A program made the position numbers and the translations under genes. A stretch of DNA of 29,028 nucleotides from Desulfobulbaceae bacterium (GTDB taxonomy: Bacteria > Desulfobacterota > Desulfobulbia > Desulfobulbales > UBA5123): the NCBI GenBank assembly GCA_029865195.1, contig JAOUHH010000005.1:1-29028 (forward strand). The letters run 5' to 3'. Below, piece by piece: positions 22,057 through 29,028 of this stretch. The notes under the pieces were generated by a model. It had not been told where the DNA came from. It made no database searches and worked only from the letters and a program-made list of their open reading frames with translations. Every line of letters begins with the position of its first letter. The stretch's first letter is position 1.

Positions 22057-23850
22057 GTGCAAGAGAGCGCGACCAACCCACAACTCACCCCGGCCTCGGC
22101 ACAACTCTTTGCCTCCCTGCCCGCCCCGGCCCTTCTGATTTCACCGGTCGACCACCGTATCGCCATCTGCAACAAGGCGGCTGTCGCTCTGCTTGGCAGC
22201 GCCCTCGACAACCCACAGCTTACCTGTCACACCCTTCTGCACCAAAGCGACTCCCCGTGCGACGACTGCGCGATGCAGCCTGGCATCGATTCCGCGCCCG
22301 ATATCCGCTCGGCAACCATACTTCATGACGACAACTCCAACTTTCTCAAGTATCAATGTGCATGGTGGGAAGGGTATCACCTCCTGACCCTTTACGATGT
22401 CAATCGGGAAATCAAGCTGTTACGGGCAATCGATCTGGCAAACAAGGAACAACAGGCCAAACTGGTGATGCAGGACCGGCGGCAACGGGAAGTGCTGGCG
22501 ACCCTCGGCCATCTTGAGCAGATGATCGACCACATCCCCGAGGCGGTGCTCTCCGTGGACGAATCCTTTTTCATCCTCAAGCAGAACAAGGCCGCCGACG
22601 CCTTCCCGACCAGCGCCAAGGCGCAACGCTGTTTCCACCTGGTCGGCCGCACCGCCCCGTGCGCGGATTGCCCGGCCCAGGAGGGCTTCGGCGCCGTTAC
22701 CGAACACATCAAGAGCCACACCGTCGGCGGCTTCTACTTTACCGAAACCATCTCCAAATCACCCACCGAAGACGGCGGCCTGCTCCTCTTCCGCGACACC
22801 ACCCGGCAGATCAGACTGGTGGAACAGATCCGGGAGCAGCAGGAAAACATCACCCGCCAGAACGAAATCCTGAGCGGGCTGGCCAGCTTCGGCACCTACA
22901 TCCAGCAGGAAACAAGCCTCAGCAATGTGGTGGATTTCTTTCTAAGACTCTTTCTGCCGGTGATCCATGCCGACGCAGGGGTTATCGTGGTCAACGACAT
23001 CCGGCCCGGCAACATCCTCTGCCATGTGCAGCAGGGGATCGGCGAAGCGGAGATCACCGCCCTGATCAGGGCCTATCTTTCCCGCGACATGCAGACCGAC
23101 CGCCTCAACGCCATCCCGCAGGAAGCCATGCCCTGGCCGCAATGCCGCCAGATATCCCTCCTCGGCACCGACGGCGGCCGGGTAGGCCTGCTCGCCCTCA
23201 AGGACGTCGACGGCGAACATGAGGAAAACATCAAGCTCTTCACCGAACCGCTCGGCGCCTGCATCCATAACCGACTGTTGACCATGAAGCTTGAAGAAAA
23301 GGCCAACACCGATCCCCTCACCGGCATCTACAACCGCGGCTACTTTCACCGCGTCCTGGAAATGGAACAGGAAAAATTCAAGAAACTCCACCTCCATCAC
23401 GCGGTGGTGGTGGCGGACATCAACCGCCTCAAACACGCCAACGACCTTTACGGCCATGAGGCAGGCGACTCGCTGATCGTCACCGCCAGCGCCCTCCTCA
23501 GCCAGGCCGTCCGTAACGGCGATGTAGTGGCGCGCACCGGCGGCGACGAATTCCTGATCCTCTTGACCAACACCGGCAGCGATGGCGCCGCCGCCTTCAT
23601 CCGCCGCCTCGCCGACACCATGATCCAAGGAACGCTGGTCACCTTTGCCGATGGCGTAAAATTCCCGCTGGAAATAAGCCTTGGTTGCGCGGGAACCGAT
23701 GAATTCGCCCCCGAGGAGATCATCAAGGAGGCGGATCGGCGGATGTATATCGAGAAAGAAAAATACTATCAACAATACCCTGATCGACGCCGCACCAAGC
23801 CCATTCCGCCCCCTGCCGACAAGGGCAACGACAAAAAGTTTTCATTGTAA
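22057..23850 (+). CDS. PAS/GAF-like sensor diguanylate cyclase
   Basis: A soluble 597-residue c-di-GMP synthase. PAS 1 (about 18-118) and PAS 2 (about 153-255) each carry the same cysteine signature, C-x9/10-C-x2-C (C57/C68/C71 and C192/C202/C205). A coiled-coil stretch leads to a GAF-like domain (about 270-412) and then the GGDEF domain (about 415-580): LTGIYNRGYF, metal ligand D454 in VADINRLKHAND, and the intact active site GGDEF (495-499). RxxD (R486-D489) stands five residues before GGDEF, so the allosteric inhibitory I-site is present and product feedback is expected. No EAL domain. Start is GTG 22057 with weak AAGAG eight bases upstream; the first in-frame ATG lies inside PAS 1, so GTG is preferred. 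The 250-base gap upstream held no promoter I trust. Followed 92 bases later by cheZ. Confidence 0.92.
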   Translation: MQESATNPQLTPASAQLFASLPAPALLISPVDHRIAICNKAAVALLGSALDNPQLTCHTLLHQSDSPCDDCAMQPGIDSAPDIRSATILHDDNSNFLKYQCAWWEGYHLLTLYDVNREIKLLRAIDLANKEQQAKLVMQDRRQREVLATLGHLEQMIDHIPEAVLSVDESFFILKQNKAADAFPTSAKAQRCFHLVGRTAPCADCPAQEGFGAVTEHIKSHTVGGFYFTETISKSPTEDGGLLLFRDTTRQIRLVEQIREQQENITRQNEILSGLASFGTYIQQETSLSNVVDFFLRLFLPVIHADAGVIVVNDIRPGNILCHVQQGIGEAEITALIRAYLSRDMQTDRLNAIPQEAMPWPQCRQISLLGTDGGRVGLLALKDVDGEHEENIKLFTEPLGACIHNRLLTMKLEEKANTDPLTGIYNRGYFHRVLEMEQEKFKKLHLHHAVVVADINRLKHANDLYGHEAGDSLIVTASALLSQAVRNGDVVARTGGDEFLILLTNTGSDGAAAFIRRLADTMIQGTLVTFADGVKFPLEISLGCAGTDEFAPEEIIKEADRRMYIEKEKYYQQYPDRRRTKPIPPPADKGNDKKFSL

Positions 23851-23942
23851 TTACCCGCTTTTCTGCTAACCTGTCCGACAAACGATGCAACATCCGCCTT
23901 GCCTTTAGCCGGCAATCAGCACCCTGTTTCCGAGCCGACCCG

Positions 23943-24572
23943 ATGCCACAGTCACCCGCCAACATGGACAAGAATATCGCCTCCCTGGTCGAGATCACCG
24001 AGGCGATACTGCGTGGCGACTTCAGTCACCAGAAACTGACCATCGACACGGAAGGATTGCTTTCGACCCTGGCGCAGAAGATCAACGCCATGATGACGAA
24101 CCTGAAAACGGTAGAGGCGCCGTTGACCTCGGCGGGACAGTATGCGCCTACCGCCGTGGATCAGGCCCGCAACGTTGTCGACCTGATGGCGCAGTCAACC
24201 GATGTCGTGCTCGACAAGGCGGACAAGTTGATTGACCTGCTGGCGGTGTTGGAGACCCGCCTCCCGGCCACGGCCGACGACGACACGCTGGAAACCACCC
24301 TCAACAAGATGAAGGCAGCCGCTTACGACATCATCGCCTCGCAGTCTTATCAGGACGCGGCCCGTCAAAACATGGAAAAACTGATCCGGGAACTCAACCA
24401 GATTCGGACATGGCTGCTTGAGGCGCTGGTGGTGCTCAACATCAACCGCGACACCTCGCCGGAGAATATCCAAAAGAAGACGGACCTGCTGCGTGAGATG
24501 GCGCAACCCGGTGACGAGACCCCGCTCAAGCAGAATCTGGTTGACGACCTGATGGCCGAATTCGGACTTTAG
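23943..24572 (+). CDS. cheZ: CheZ-type phosphatase of phosphorylated response regulators
   Basis: A 209-residue, almost wholly helical protein (E. coli CheZ 214). The active-site helix reads SQSYQDAARQNMEKL: D138 and Q142 have the four-residue spacing of catalytic D143 and Q147 in E. coli CheZ, where the glutamine positions water to hydrolyse CheY-P. The C-terminus ends VDDLMAEFGL, matching the CheY-binding tail (E. coli ends VDDLLDSLGF) after a flexible linker. The N-terminal helices should form the long four-helix bundle. ATG 23943 has no clear Shine-Dalgarno; ATG 23964 is an alternative. No cheA, cheY, cheW or flagellar gene is in the window, so its target is unknown; the receiver domain of the neighbouring kinase is one candidate. 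Its stop overlaps the stop of that convergent gene by four bases. Confidence 0.85.
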   Translation: MPQSPANMDKNIASLVEITEAILRGDFSHQKLTIDTEGLLSTLAQKINAMMTNLKTVEAPLTSAGQYAPTAVDQARNVVDLMAQSTDVVLDKADKLIDLLAVLETRLPATADDDTLETTLNKMKAAAYDIIASQSYQDAARQNMEKLIRELNQIRTWLLEALVVLNINRDTSPENIQKKTDLLREMAQPGDETPLKQNLVDDLMAEFGL

Positions 24573-26746
24573 GAAGGAATGATGCCCGCGTTGCCGGCCT
24601 GCCGAAGAGCGGCCGCAACCTGATCGGGCAGAAATGGCTTGGTCAGGTAATCGTCCATGCCTGCCTGCAGGCATTTTTCCTTATCACCCTGCATGGCGTT
24701 GGCGGTCATCGCGATGATAGCCAGATGGCCGCCGCGGAGACGATCGGTTAATCTATTCACCAAATCGGGGTGCACGTCCCCGACCTCTTTCCCCTGTTCG
24801 CAATCCCTGATGATGCCGCAGGCCGCATAGCCGTCCATGACCGGCATCTGCACATCCATCAGCACGGCGTCAATATCCTGCTCGGCCACCACCCGCAGGG
24901 CGTCGAGGCCGTCGACGGCGGTCGCCACCGCATGCCCTGCCTCCTCGAGAACCATCCGTGCCAATTCGCGGTTGGCCATATTGTCCTCGACCAGCAGGAT
25001 TCGCAGCTGCCGAACACCTACGTCGAACAATTTTTCCTGTCGCTCCTGATCGATCTTCTTAGCCACCGCCAGCGGCACACTGAAATGAAAGCTTGCGCCT
25101 TTGCCCGGCTCACTCTCAAGCCAGATGCGGCCCCCCATCACCTCCACCAGCTGCTTGCAGATGGCAAGACCTAAGCCGGTGCCGCCGAACTGGCGAGCGG
25201 TTGAACTGTCACCCTGCCGGAAGATGGTAAAGATGGCATCCTGATGCTCAAGAGGGATGCCGATGCCGGTATCCATAACGCTGAACCGCGCCAAAACCAT
25301 TCCGGCACCGAGATCCGCGGATTCCCGCCCCACCTTGACCTCAACGCTGCCGCGAGGGGTGAACTTGATCGCGTTGCTGACCAGATTGACCAGAATCTGC
25401 CGCAGCCGCAACTCATCGCCCTCGACAAATTCAGGTAAATCCCCAAACTCGTCCGCCACCCGCAGTTCTAGATTCTTGTCAACGGCGGCAATCGTCAGCA
25501 TCGACCGCACCGAATCGAGGAGGGAAGAGATGGCGAAAACATGCTTGTCGAGCTGCAGCTGACCCGCCTCAATCTTTGAGAGATCAAGGATGTCGTTCAG
25601 CAGACCGAGCAGGCTGTCCGAGGCGGTCTTGACGGAGCCGATCAGGTACTGCTGCCGCTCGTCGAGAGGGGTCTTGAGCGCGAGTCTTGTCATGCCGACA
25701 ATGGCATTCATCGGCGTCCGGATCTCATGGCTCATATTGGCGAGAAATTCGCCCTTGGCCTTCTCCGCCTTCATCGCCAATCGGTTGCTTGCTTCAAGAT
25801 CCGCCACCATCCGCCCGAAACTTTTCTCCAGAACAACGCTCACCAGAAGAAGCAGGAAAACCGTCATGACCATGGTTTGCACGATGCTCTTGCGTTGCAA
25901 GGCATTCATCCGGCTGAGGTCATGCAGGGAAACGATATTGCCTAGCAATCTACCGTTGGTATCGACAATCGGGTCGGAGACCAGAAGCGCAAACTGCTTA
26001 CCGTCGATCTCCTGCTTGCCGCCATTTTTAAAATTGATCTGTTCGATCTCATTAAAGAGCGGTTCATTGTTGGTTGAATACAACAGCCGGCCGCTTACCT
26101 GTTTGAACTCCTTACCCAACTTGTACGTGGCAAGCGATTCGGGCGTGGCATAAAAGGCGCTCGGCAGGCCGAACAACAAGCGCAACTCGTTCATCACAAA
26201 ACCGATATCCCCGCCTATCTCCAGAACCCCGAGGAATTCACCCTCGTAAAAAACCGGCCGCACCACCCGATAAATGATCGCAAACTTACCGACCTCGAAT
26301 CCCTTTTCCTCCTTGCGGGTATGGATAACCTTGGTAACCATGGGTCGCAAAGCTTTAAGTTCATCGTCAAAAAAATTCGGCTTGTGCACCCGCAGGAAAC
26401 TCTTGTGGTCGGGGGTATGAAAATGCAGGATGGGATACCCTGGGAGTTCTTTTCTGATCACCTCGAATTTTTTCTCGGTGAGCGAATAGAGTTTATTCCG
26501 GTCACGGTCCCGAAAGGCTTTCAGAATGTCATCCTGGACAAGCAGCCCATTCACCCGCTTCGAGAGATAGTTGTCGAGCCTGGAGGCAATCTGCTCGTAG
26601 CTCCGCTCAAACTGAAGCCGCTGTTCGGCCTGCTCCTCCACCGCACTGCGGTGGCTCCAATAAATCGCCGAACCGGCATGCACGGCACTGAGGCCAACGA
26701 TGATGGACATGACGATGAGGGTCGTCTTTCTTTTGATATTCAACAT
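24569..26746 (-). CDS. membrane hybrid sensor histidine kinase with dCache-type sensor and receiver
   Basis: An inner-membrane hybrid kinase of 725 residues. Membrane segments at about 8-30 and 287-306 enclose a periplasmic sensor of about 255 residues; its first half (ILHFHTPDHKSFLRVHKP, then RPVFYEGEFLGVLEIGGD) matches the double-Cache sensor of dCache_3 type. After the second segment: HisKA with H340 in ANMSHEIRTPMNAI, HATPase_c with N-box near 453-462, DTGIGIP (492-498) and GGTGLGLAIC (521-530), and a receiver (about 581-715) with E587/D588, phospho-acceptor D631 (MDVQMPVMDG) and K703. The ligand is unknown. The frame extends 24 codons upstream, but ATG 26746 precedes a basic stretch and the first helix, and the promoter at 26789-26818 overlaps the longer version, so it is chosen. 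Convergent with cheZ. Confidence 0.92.
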   Translation of the reverse strand: MLNIKRKTTLIVMSIIVGLSAVHAGSAIYWSHRSAVEEQAEQRLQFERSYEQIASRLDNYLSKRVNGLLVQDDILKAFRDRDRNKLYSLTEKKFEVIRKELPGYPILHFHTPDHKSFLRVHKPNFFDDELKALRPMVTKVIHTRKEEKGFEVGKFAIIYRVVRPVFYEGEFLGVLEIGGDIGFVMNELRLLFGLPSAFYATPESLATYKLGKEFKQVSGRLLYSTNNEPLFNEIEQINFKNGGKQEIDGKQFALLVSDPIVDTNGRLLGNIVSLHDLSRMNALQRKSIVQTMVMTVFLLLLVSVVLEKSFGRMVADLEASNRLAMKAEKAKGEFLANMSHEIRTPMNAIVGMTRLALKTPLDERQQYLIGSVKTASDSLLGLLNDILDLSKIEAGQLQLDKHVFAISSLLDSVRSMLTIAAVDKNLELRVADEFGDLPEFVEGDELRLRQILVNLVSNAIKFTPRGSVEVKVGRESADLGAGMVLARFSVMDTGIGIPLEHQDAIFTIFRQGDSSTARQFGGTGLGLAICKQLVEVMGGRIWLESEPGKGASFHFSVPLAVAKKIDQERQEKLFDVGVRQLRILLVEDNMANRELARMVLEEAGHAVATAVDGLDALRVVAEQDIDAVLMDVQMPVMDGYAACGIIRDCEQGKEVGDVHPDLVNRLTDRLRGGHLAIIAMTANAMQGDKEKCLQAGMDDYLTKPFLPDQVAAALRQAGNAGIIPS

Positions 26747-26788
26747 ACGCCAGCAATTCCATTGCAAATCGATGCAAACCGCCAACCA

Positions 26789-26818
26789 AACATAACAAAA
26801 CAATGCATCAACTGGCAA
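26789..26818 (-). promoter_or_regulatory. probable promoter of the hybrid kinase
   Basis: Minus strand: TTGCCA (26813-26818, five matches), 18-base spacer, TATGTT (26789-26794, four matches). Expected leader about 35 bases before ATG 26746, in an AT-rich gap. Confidence 0.45.
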
Positions 26819-26881
26819 CCATTGAAGAATTTACTTAAACTCAGTAACTACTAATATCTCACCCTGACCTTTTCAAGGAGA

Positions 26882-26903
26882 AAATAAAGGATAACCTTTA
26901 TTT
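26882..26903 (-). terminator. AT-rich hairpin, possible terminator of the tsaB operon
   Basis: Nine-bp stem (26882-26890 with 26895-26903) around a 4-base loop, 39 bases after the tsaB stop. On the minus strand the 3' arm ends in TTTATTTT. The stem has only two GC pairs, so it may be a weak terminator. Confidence 0.4.
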
Positions 26904-26942
26904 CAACAAAAAACAGGTCACCGATACAAAGATTTTAAGCAA

Positions 26943-27674
26943 TTACGCGGATGGGGAGGAAAGGTGCAACTCCGCGTCGGACGCACGGATATAGAGAGGG
27001 GCAGCTAGGGCGGGGTCCAGGTATTCCTGGCGTCGCCAACAGGGCCAAGCCGTTTTGCCGACCGCGGCGGCGCGGGGGAAACAACAGCCGCCATCGACCA
27101 GCAAGGCGTTACCGGCAACCGCCGCCGCGAACAAATCACGATACAGCACGGCCCCGTCCCCGGCCAGCACCGTCGGCACGGCAATGGCCGCTGCCAGCTG
27201 TGCCGGAGGCAGGACCAGGTTGTCGCTGGTGCGTTTGACCGTGCCGTCGCCAAGGCATTGATAGAAGGCGGCATAGACCTCCTTCTTGCGGGCATCGAGT
27301 ATCACGCACAGGGGTTTGTCCAGATAGGCAAACTGCCCTGCGAGGGCATCCAGGGTGGAGACACCGATCAGGGGCTTGCCGGTGGCCATGGCGAGACCCT
27401 TGGCGGTACTGAGGCCGATGCGGATGCCGGTAAAACTTCCCGGCCCCAGGCTCACCGCAATGCCGCAGATCACATCCCAGTCGCATTCGGCCTGCGCCAG
27501 CAGATAGTCGATGGCGCTCAACAACCGGCGCGAATGGGTCACCTTGGTCTGCAGGGAAAACTCGCCGACACAGCAGCCGTCGGCCACCAGGGCGACGCTG
27601 CCGCACAGGCCGGTGGTTTCGATGGCAAGGAGCAGCGGCGTCTTCGGGGCAAGCATTTCGCCATGGCGCGCCAT
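26943..27674 (-). CDS. tsaB: tRNA threonylcarbamoyladenosine biosynthesis protein TsaB
   Basis: Partner of TsaD and TsaE in the cytosolic complex that transfers threonylcarbamoyl to A37 of ANN-decoding tRNAs. TsaB has the ASKHA fold but is the non-catalytic partner. Seen: phosphate-1-like LLAIETTG near the N-terminus, SRRLLSAIDYLL, and the family signature LGPGSFTGIRIGLSTAKGLA. With ATG 27674 it has 243 residues, near the E. coli 231. This ATG lies one base after the rseP stop, suggesting translational coupling; ATG 27656 (237 residues) is nearly as good and starts closer to the usual N-terminus. Last gene of the minus-strand dxr-rseP-tsaB group. Confidence 0.93.
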   Translation of the reverse strand: MARHGEMLAPKTPLLLAIETTGLCGSVALVADGCCVGEFSLQTKVTHSRRLLSAIDYLLAQAECDWDVICGIAVSLGPGSFTGIRIGLSTAKGLAMATGKPLIGVSTLDALAGQFAYLDKPLCVILDARKKEVYAAFYQCLGDGTVKRTSDNLVLPPAQLAAAIAVPTVLAGDGAVLYRDLFAAAVAGNALLVDGGCCFPRAAAVGKTAWPCWRRQEYLDPALAAPLYIRASDAELHLSSPSA

Positions 27675-27675
27675 T

Positions 27676-28755
27676 TCAGCCGCCCATCCCAAAGAGTCTG
27701 GCGATGTCGTTATAAAACACAAAGATCATCAGGGTTCCGAGCAGGATCAGGCCGAAACGCTGCCAGATTTCCTGGGCGGAAAGGGAGAGGGGCTTCCGCC
27801 GCACCGCCTCGAGGCTGTAGAAAACCAGATGGCCGCCGTCGAGAATCGGGATCGGCAACAGATTCAACACGCCCAGGTTAATGCTGAGAAGGCCCATGAA
27901 GTGCAGCCAGTGCAGCATCCCGGCCTGCAACCGCTCCCCGGCCAACTGGGCGATGCGGATCGGCCCCCCCAACTCGGAGGCGGGCACCACGCTCTGGATG
28001 ATCTTGACGATGCCCATGATGGTCAGATAGATGAAGGTCCAGGTCTGGCTGCATCCCGCGACAAAGGCCTCGCCAAGGCCGATCTTCCGGTAGACCAGAT
28101 GATCGAGGCGGGAAATCCCGAGGAGGTAGCGCTCGCCCACCACCTCGCCGAAGATGTTGCGTGTCGGCTGGGTCGTCGGCTGCCCGACCAGTTCCAGGGT
28201 TTTGCCGCCACGATCGATCGTCAAGGCAAGTTGCCGCCCCTCGCAGGCAGCAACCATCGCCGAAACATCCTCCCATTTCAGGGTGGGGGTGCCGTCGATG
28301 GCGACAATGGTGTCTCCGGCCTGCAGGCCGGCGGCCGCGGCTGGCGAATCCGGCGATACATCGCCGATGGTGGTGCCCGGCACCAGATCGGGCAATCCCG
28401 CCACCGCAAATATGGTCCAGAACAACAGCACCGCAAAGAACAGATTGAACAGCGGCCCGGCGGCCACCACGATCATCCGCTGCCAGACCGGCTTGGCGGA
28501 GAAGGAACGCGCCTTGTCCTCGGCGGCAACCTCATCCTCGGGCTGCTCGCCAAGCATCTTCACGTAGCCCCCCAGCGGAAAGGCGCTGATCAGGTATTCC
28601 GTCTCGCCGCGCTGCCGGCCGAAAATCTTGGGGCCAAACCCCAGGGAAAACTTGAGCACCTTGACGCCGAACAGCTTGGCGAACAGAAAATGACCCAACT
28701 CATGGACAAAGATGAGCAGACCGAGCAGCACGATAAAGGAGAGCAATGAATTCAT
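27676..28755 (-). CDS. rseP: site-2 membrane metalloprotease RseP (M50)
   Basis: Intramembrane zinc protease of 359 residues. H18-E19-L20-G21-H22 in the first membrane helix is the HExxH zinc motif, and NLLPIPILDGG near the third helix supplies the third ligand aspartate. One PDZ domain lies between (about 110-200, with GTTIGDVSPDSPAAAAGLQAGD), whereas E. coli RseP (450 residues) has two tandem PDZ domains; the shorter form is common outside gammaproteobacteria. It cleaves membrane-spanning substrates such as anti-sigma factors after a site-1 cut, and signal-peptide remnants. A DegS-like candidate site-1 protease is encoded at 6514-7638. ATG 28755 has no strong Shine-Dalgarno. It follows the probable dxr by 76 bases. 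Confidence 0.93.
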   Translation of the reverse strand: MNSLLSFIVLLGLLIFVHELGHFLFAKLFGVKVLKFSLGFGPKIFGRQRGETEYLISAFPLGGYVKMLGEQPEDEVAAEDKARSFSAKPVWQRMIVVAAGPLFNLFFAVLLFWTIFAVAGLPDLVPGTTIGDVSPDSPAAAAGLQAGDTIVAIDGTPTLKWEDVSAMVAACEGRQLALTIDRGGKTLELVGQPTTQPTRNIFGEVVGERYLLGISRLDHLVYRKIGLGEAFVAGCSQTWTFIYLTIMGIVKIIQSVVPASELGGPIRIAQLAGERLQAGMLHWLHFMGLLSINLGVLNLLPIPILDGGHLVFYSLEAVRRKPLSLSAQEIWQRFGLILLGTLMIFVFYNDIARLFGMGG

Positions 28756-28831
28756 AGCGGGACACGATGGATGATGAACTTAAGGGATAACCGGGCGGCC
28801 CCCAAACGGAACAGCCCGGTAAGGGGTGGCC

Positions 28832-29028
28832 TCATTTACTGATATCGGAAAAGGAATCACACTTGGGCGGCAGGGATGGGCATGGCGCCTCCTCTCCCCG
28901 ACGCTGTTTCGCTTTCAGCACCAGCGCCTCGACCACCGACTCCGCCTGCACCCGGGCGGAGAGATCGGCGTCGATGACCGTTGTCGCGCTCACCACCGAC
29001 TGCACCGGCTGCCGGTTGATGGTTTCCG
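28832..29028 (-). CDS. dxr: probable C-terminus of 1-deoxy-D-xylulose 5-phosphate reductoisomerase (partial)
   Basis: A frame open from the window edge ends with TGA at 28832-28834; the last 65 codons are visible. The visible part, with ETINRQPVQS, then TVIDADLSARVQAESVVEAL, fits the C-terminal helical bundle of Dxr, where an 'IEET' helix is followed by a segment like 'ADxxAR..AE'. Dxr makes 2-C-methylerythritol 4-phosphate in isoprenoid synthesis. Dxr directly upstream of rseP is a very common gene order, which supports the call as much as the sequence does. The last 20 residues, rich in basic residues then proline/cysteine, are not conserved in the family. Confidence 0.55.
   Translation of the reverse strand, partial: ETINRQPVQSVVSATTVIDADLSARVQAESVVEALVLKAKQRRGEEAPCPSLPPKCDSFSDISK

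Noticed and set aside
27511..28749. Plus-strand open frame opposite rseP and tsaB
   Set aside because: Antisense to two conserved genes; composition typical of GC-rich shadow frames.
28790..28820. Seven-bp inverted repeat between the probable dxr and rseP
   Set aside because: Short stem with a 17-base loop and no T-tract; a terminator here would be unlikely inside this conserved gene pair.

Overview
The window is chromosomal DNA of a GC-rich, Gram-negative bacterium. Envelope genes (class A penicillin-binding protein, RseP-type and DegS-type proteases, VanZ-like protein), a large share of two-component and c-di-GMP signalling, PAS domains with a cysteine motif, and an iron-sulphur membrane protein fit a sulfate-reducer-like deltaproteobacterium (Desulfobacterota, perhaps Desulfobulbales). 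That placement is inference from gene content; no rRNA or tRNA is present. I see no insertion sequence, prophage, integrase or CRISPR array.

Layout. (1) 1-2290: a soluble PAS hybrid histidine kinase (+), probably coupled to an upstream gene cut by the window edge. (2) 2288-5095: leucyl aminopeptidase pepA (-), divergent from a CNNM/CBS membrane protein (+). (3) 5139-9108: a minus-strand operon mgtE, DegS-like protease, polytopic 4Fe-4S protein, with a good sigma70-type promoter before mgtE. (4) 9278-10591: small minus-strand genes for a SEC-C protein, a VanZ-like protein and an FmdB-type zinc ribbon. (5) 10799-17744: a divergent class A PBP (-), a very large pentapeptide-repeat protein with two zinc ribbons and one membrane anchor (+), and an actin-like ATPase (-), the last two separated by a perfect 20-bp terminator hairpin. 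(6) 18060-21806: RNA helicase hrpA (+). (7) 22057-26746: a PAS/GAF-like/GGDEF diguanylate cyclase (+), a CheZ-type phosphatase (+), and a membrane hybrid histidine kinase (-) whose stop codon overlaps that of cheZ. (8) 26943-29028: tsaB, rseP and the tail of a probable dxr, all on the minus strand.

Most genes are recognisable housekeeping or signalling functions. The least familiar part is region 5. A pentapeptide solenoid of about 98 repeats is carried by a membrane protein with cytoplasmic zinc ribbons, between a PBP with divergent glycosyltransferase motifs and an actin-fold protein whose phosphate-2 aspartate is replaced by serine. Whether these three genes act together is a hypothesis from adjacency only. 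A second group worth attention is the diguanylate cyclase, CheZ and hybrid kinase cluster, where a CheZ-type phosphatase sits without any other chemotaxis gene nearby.
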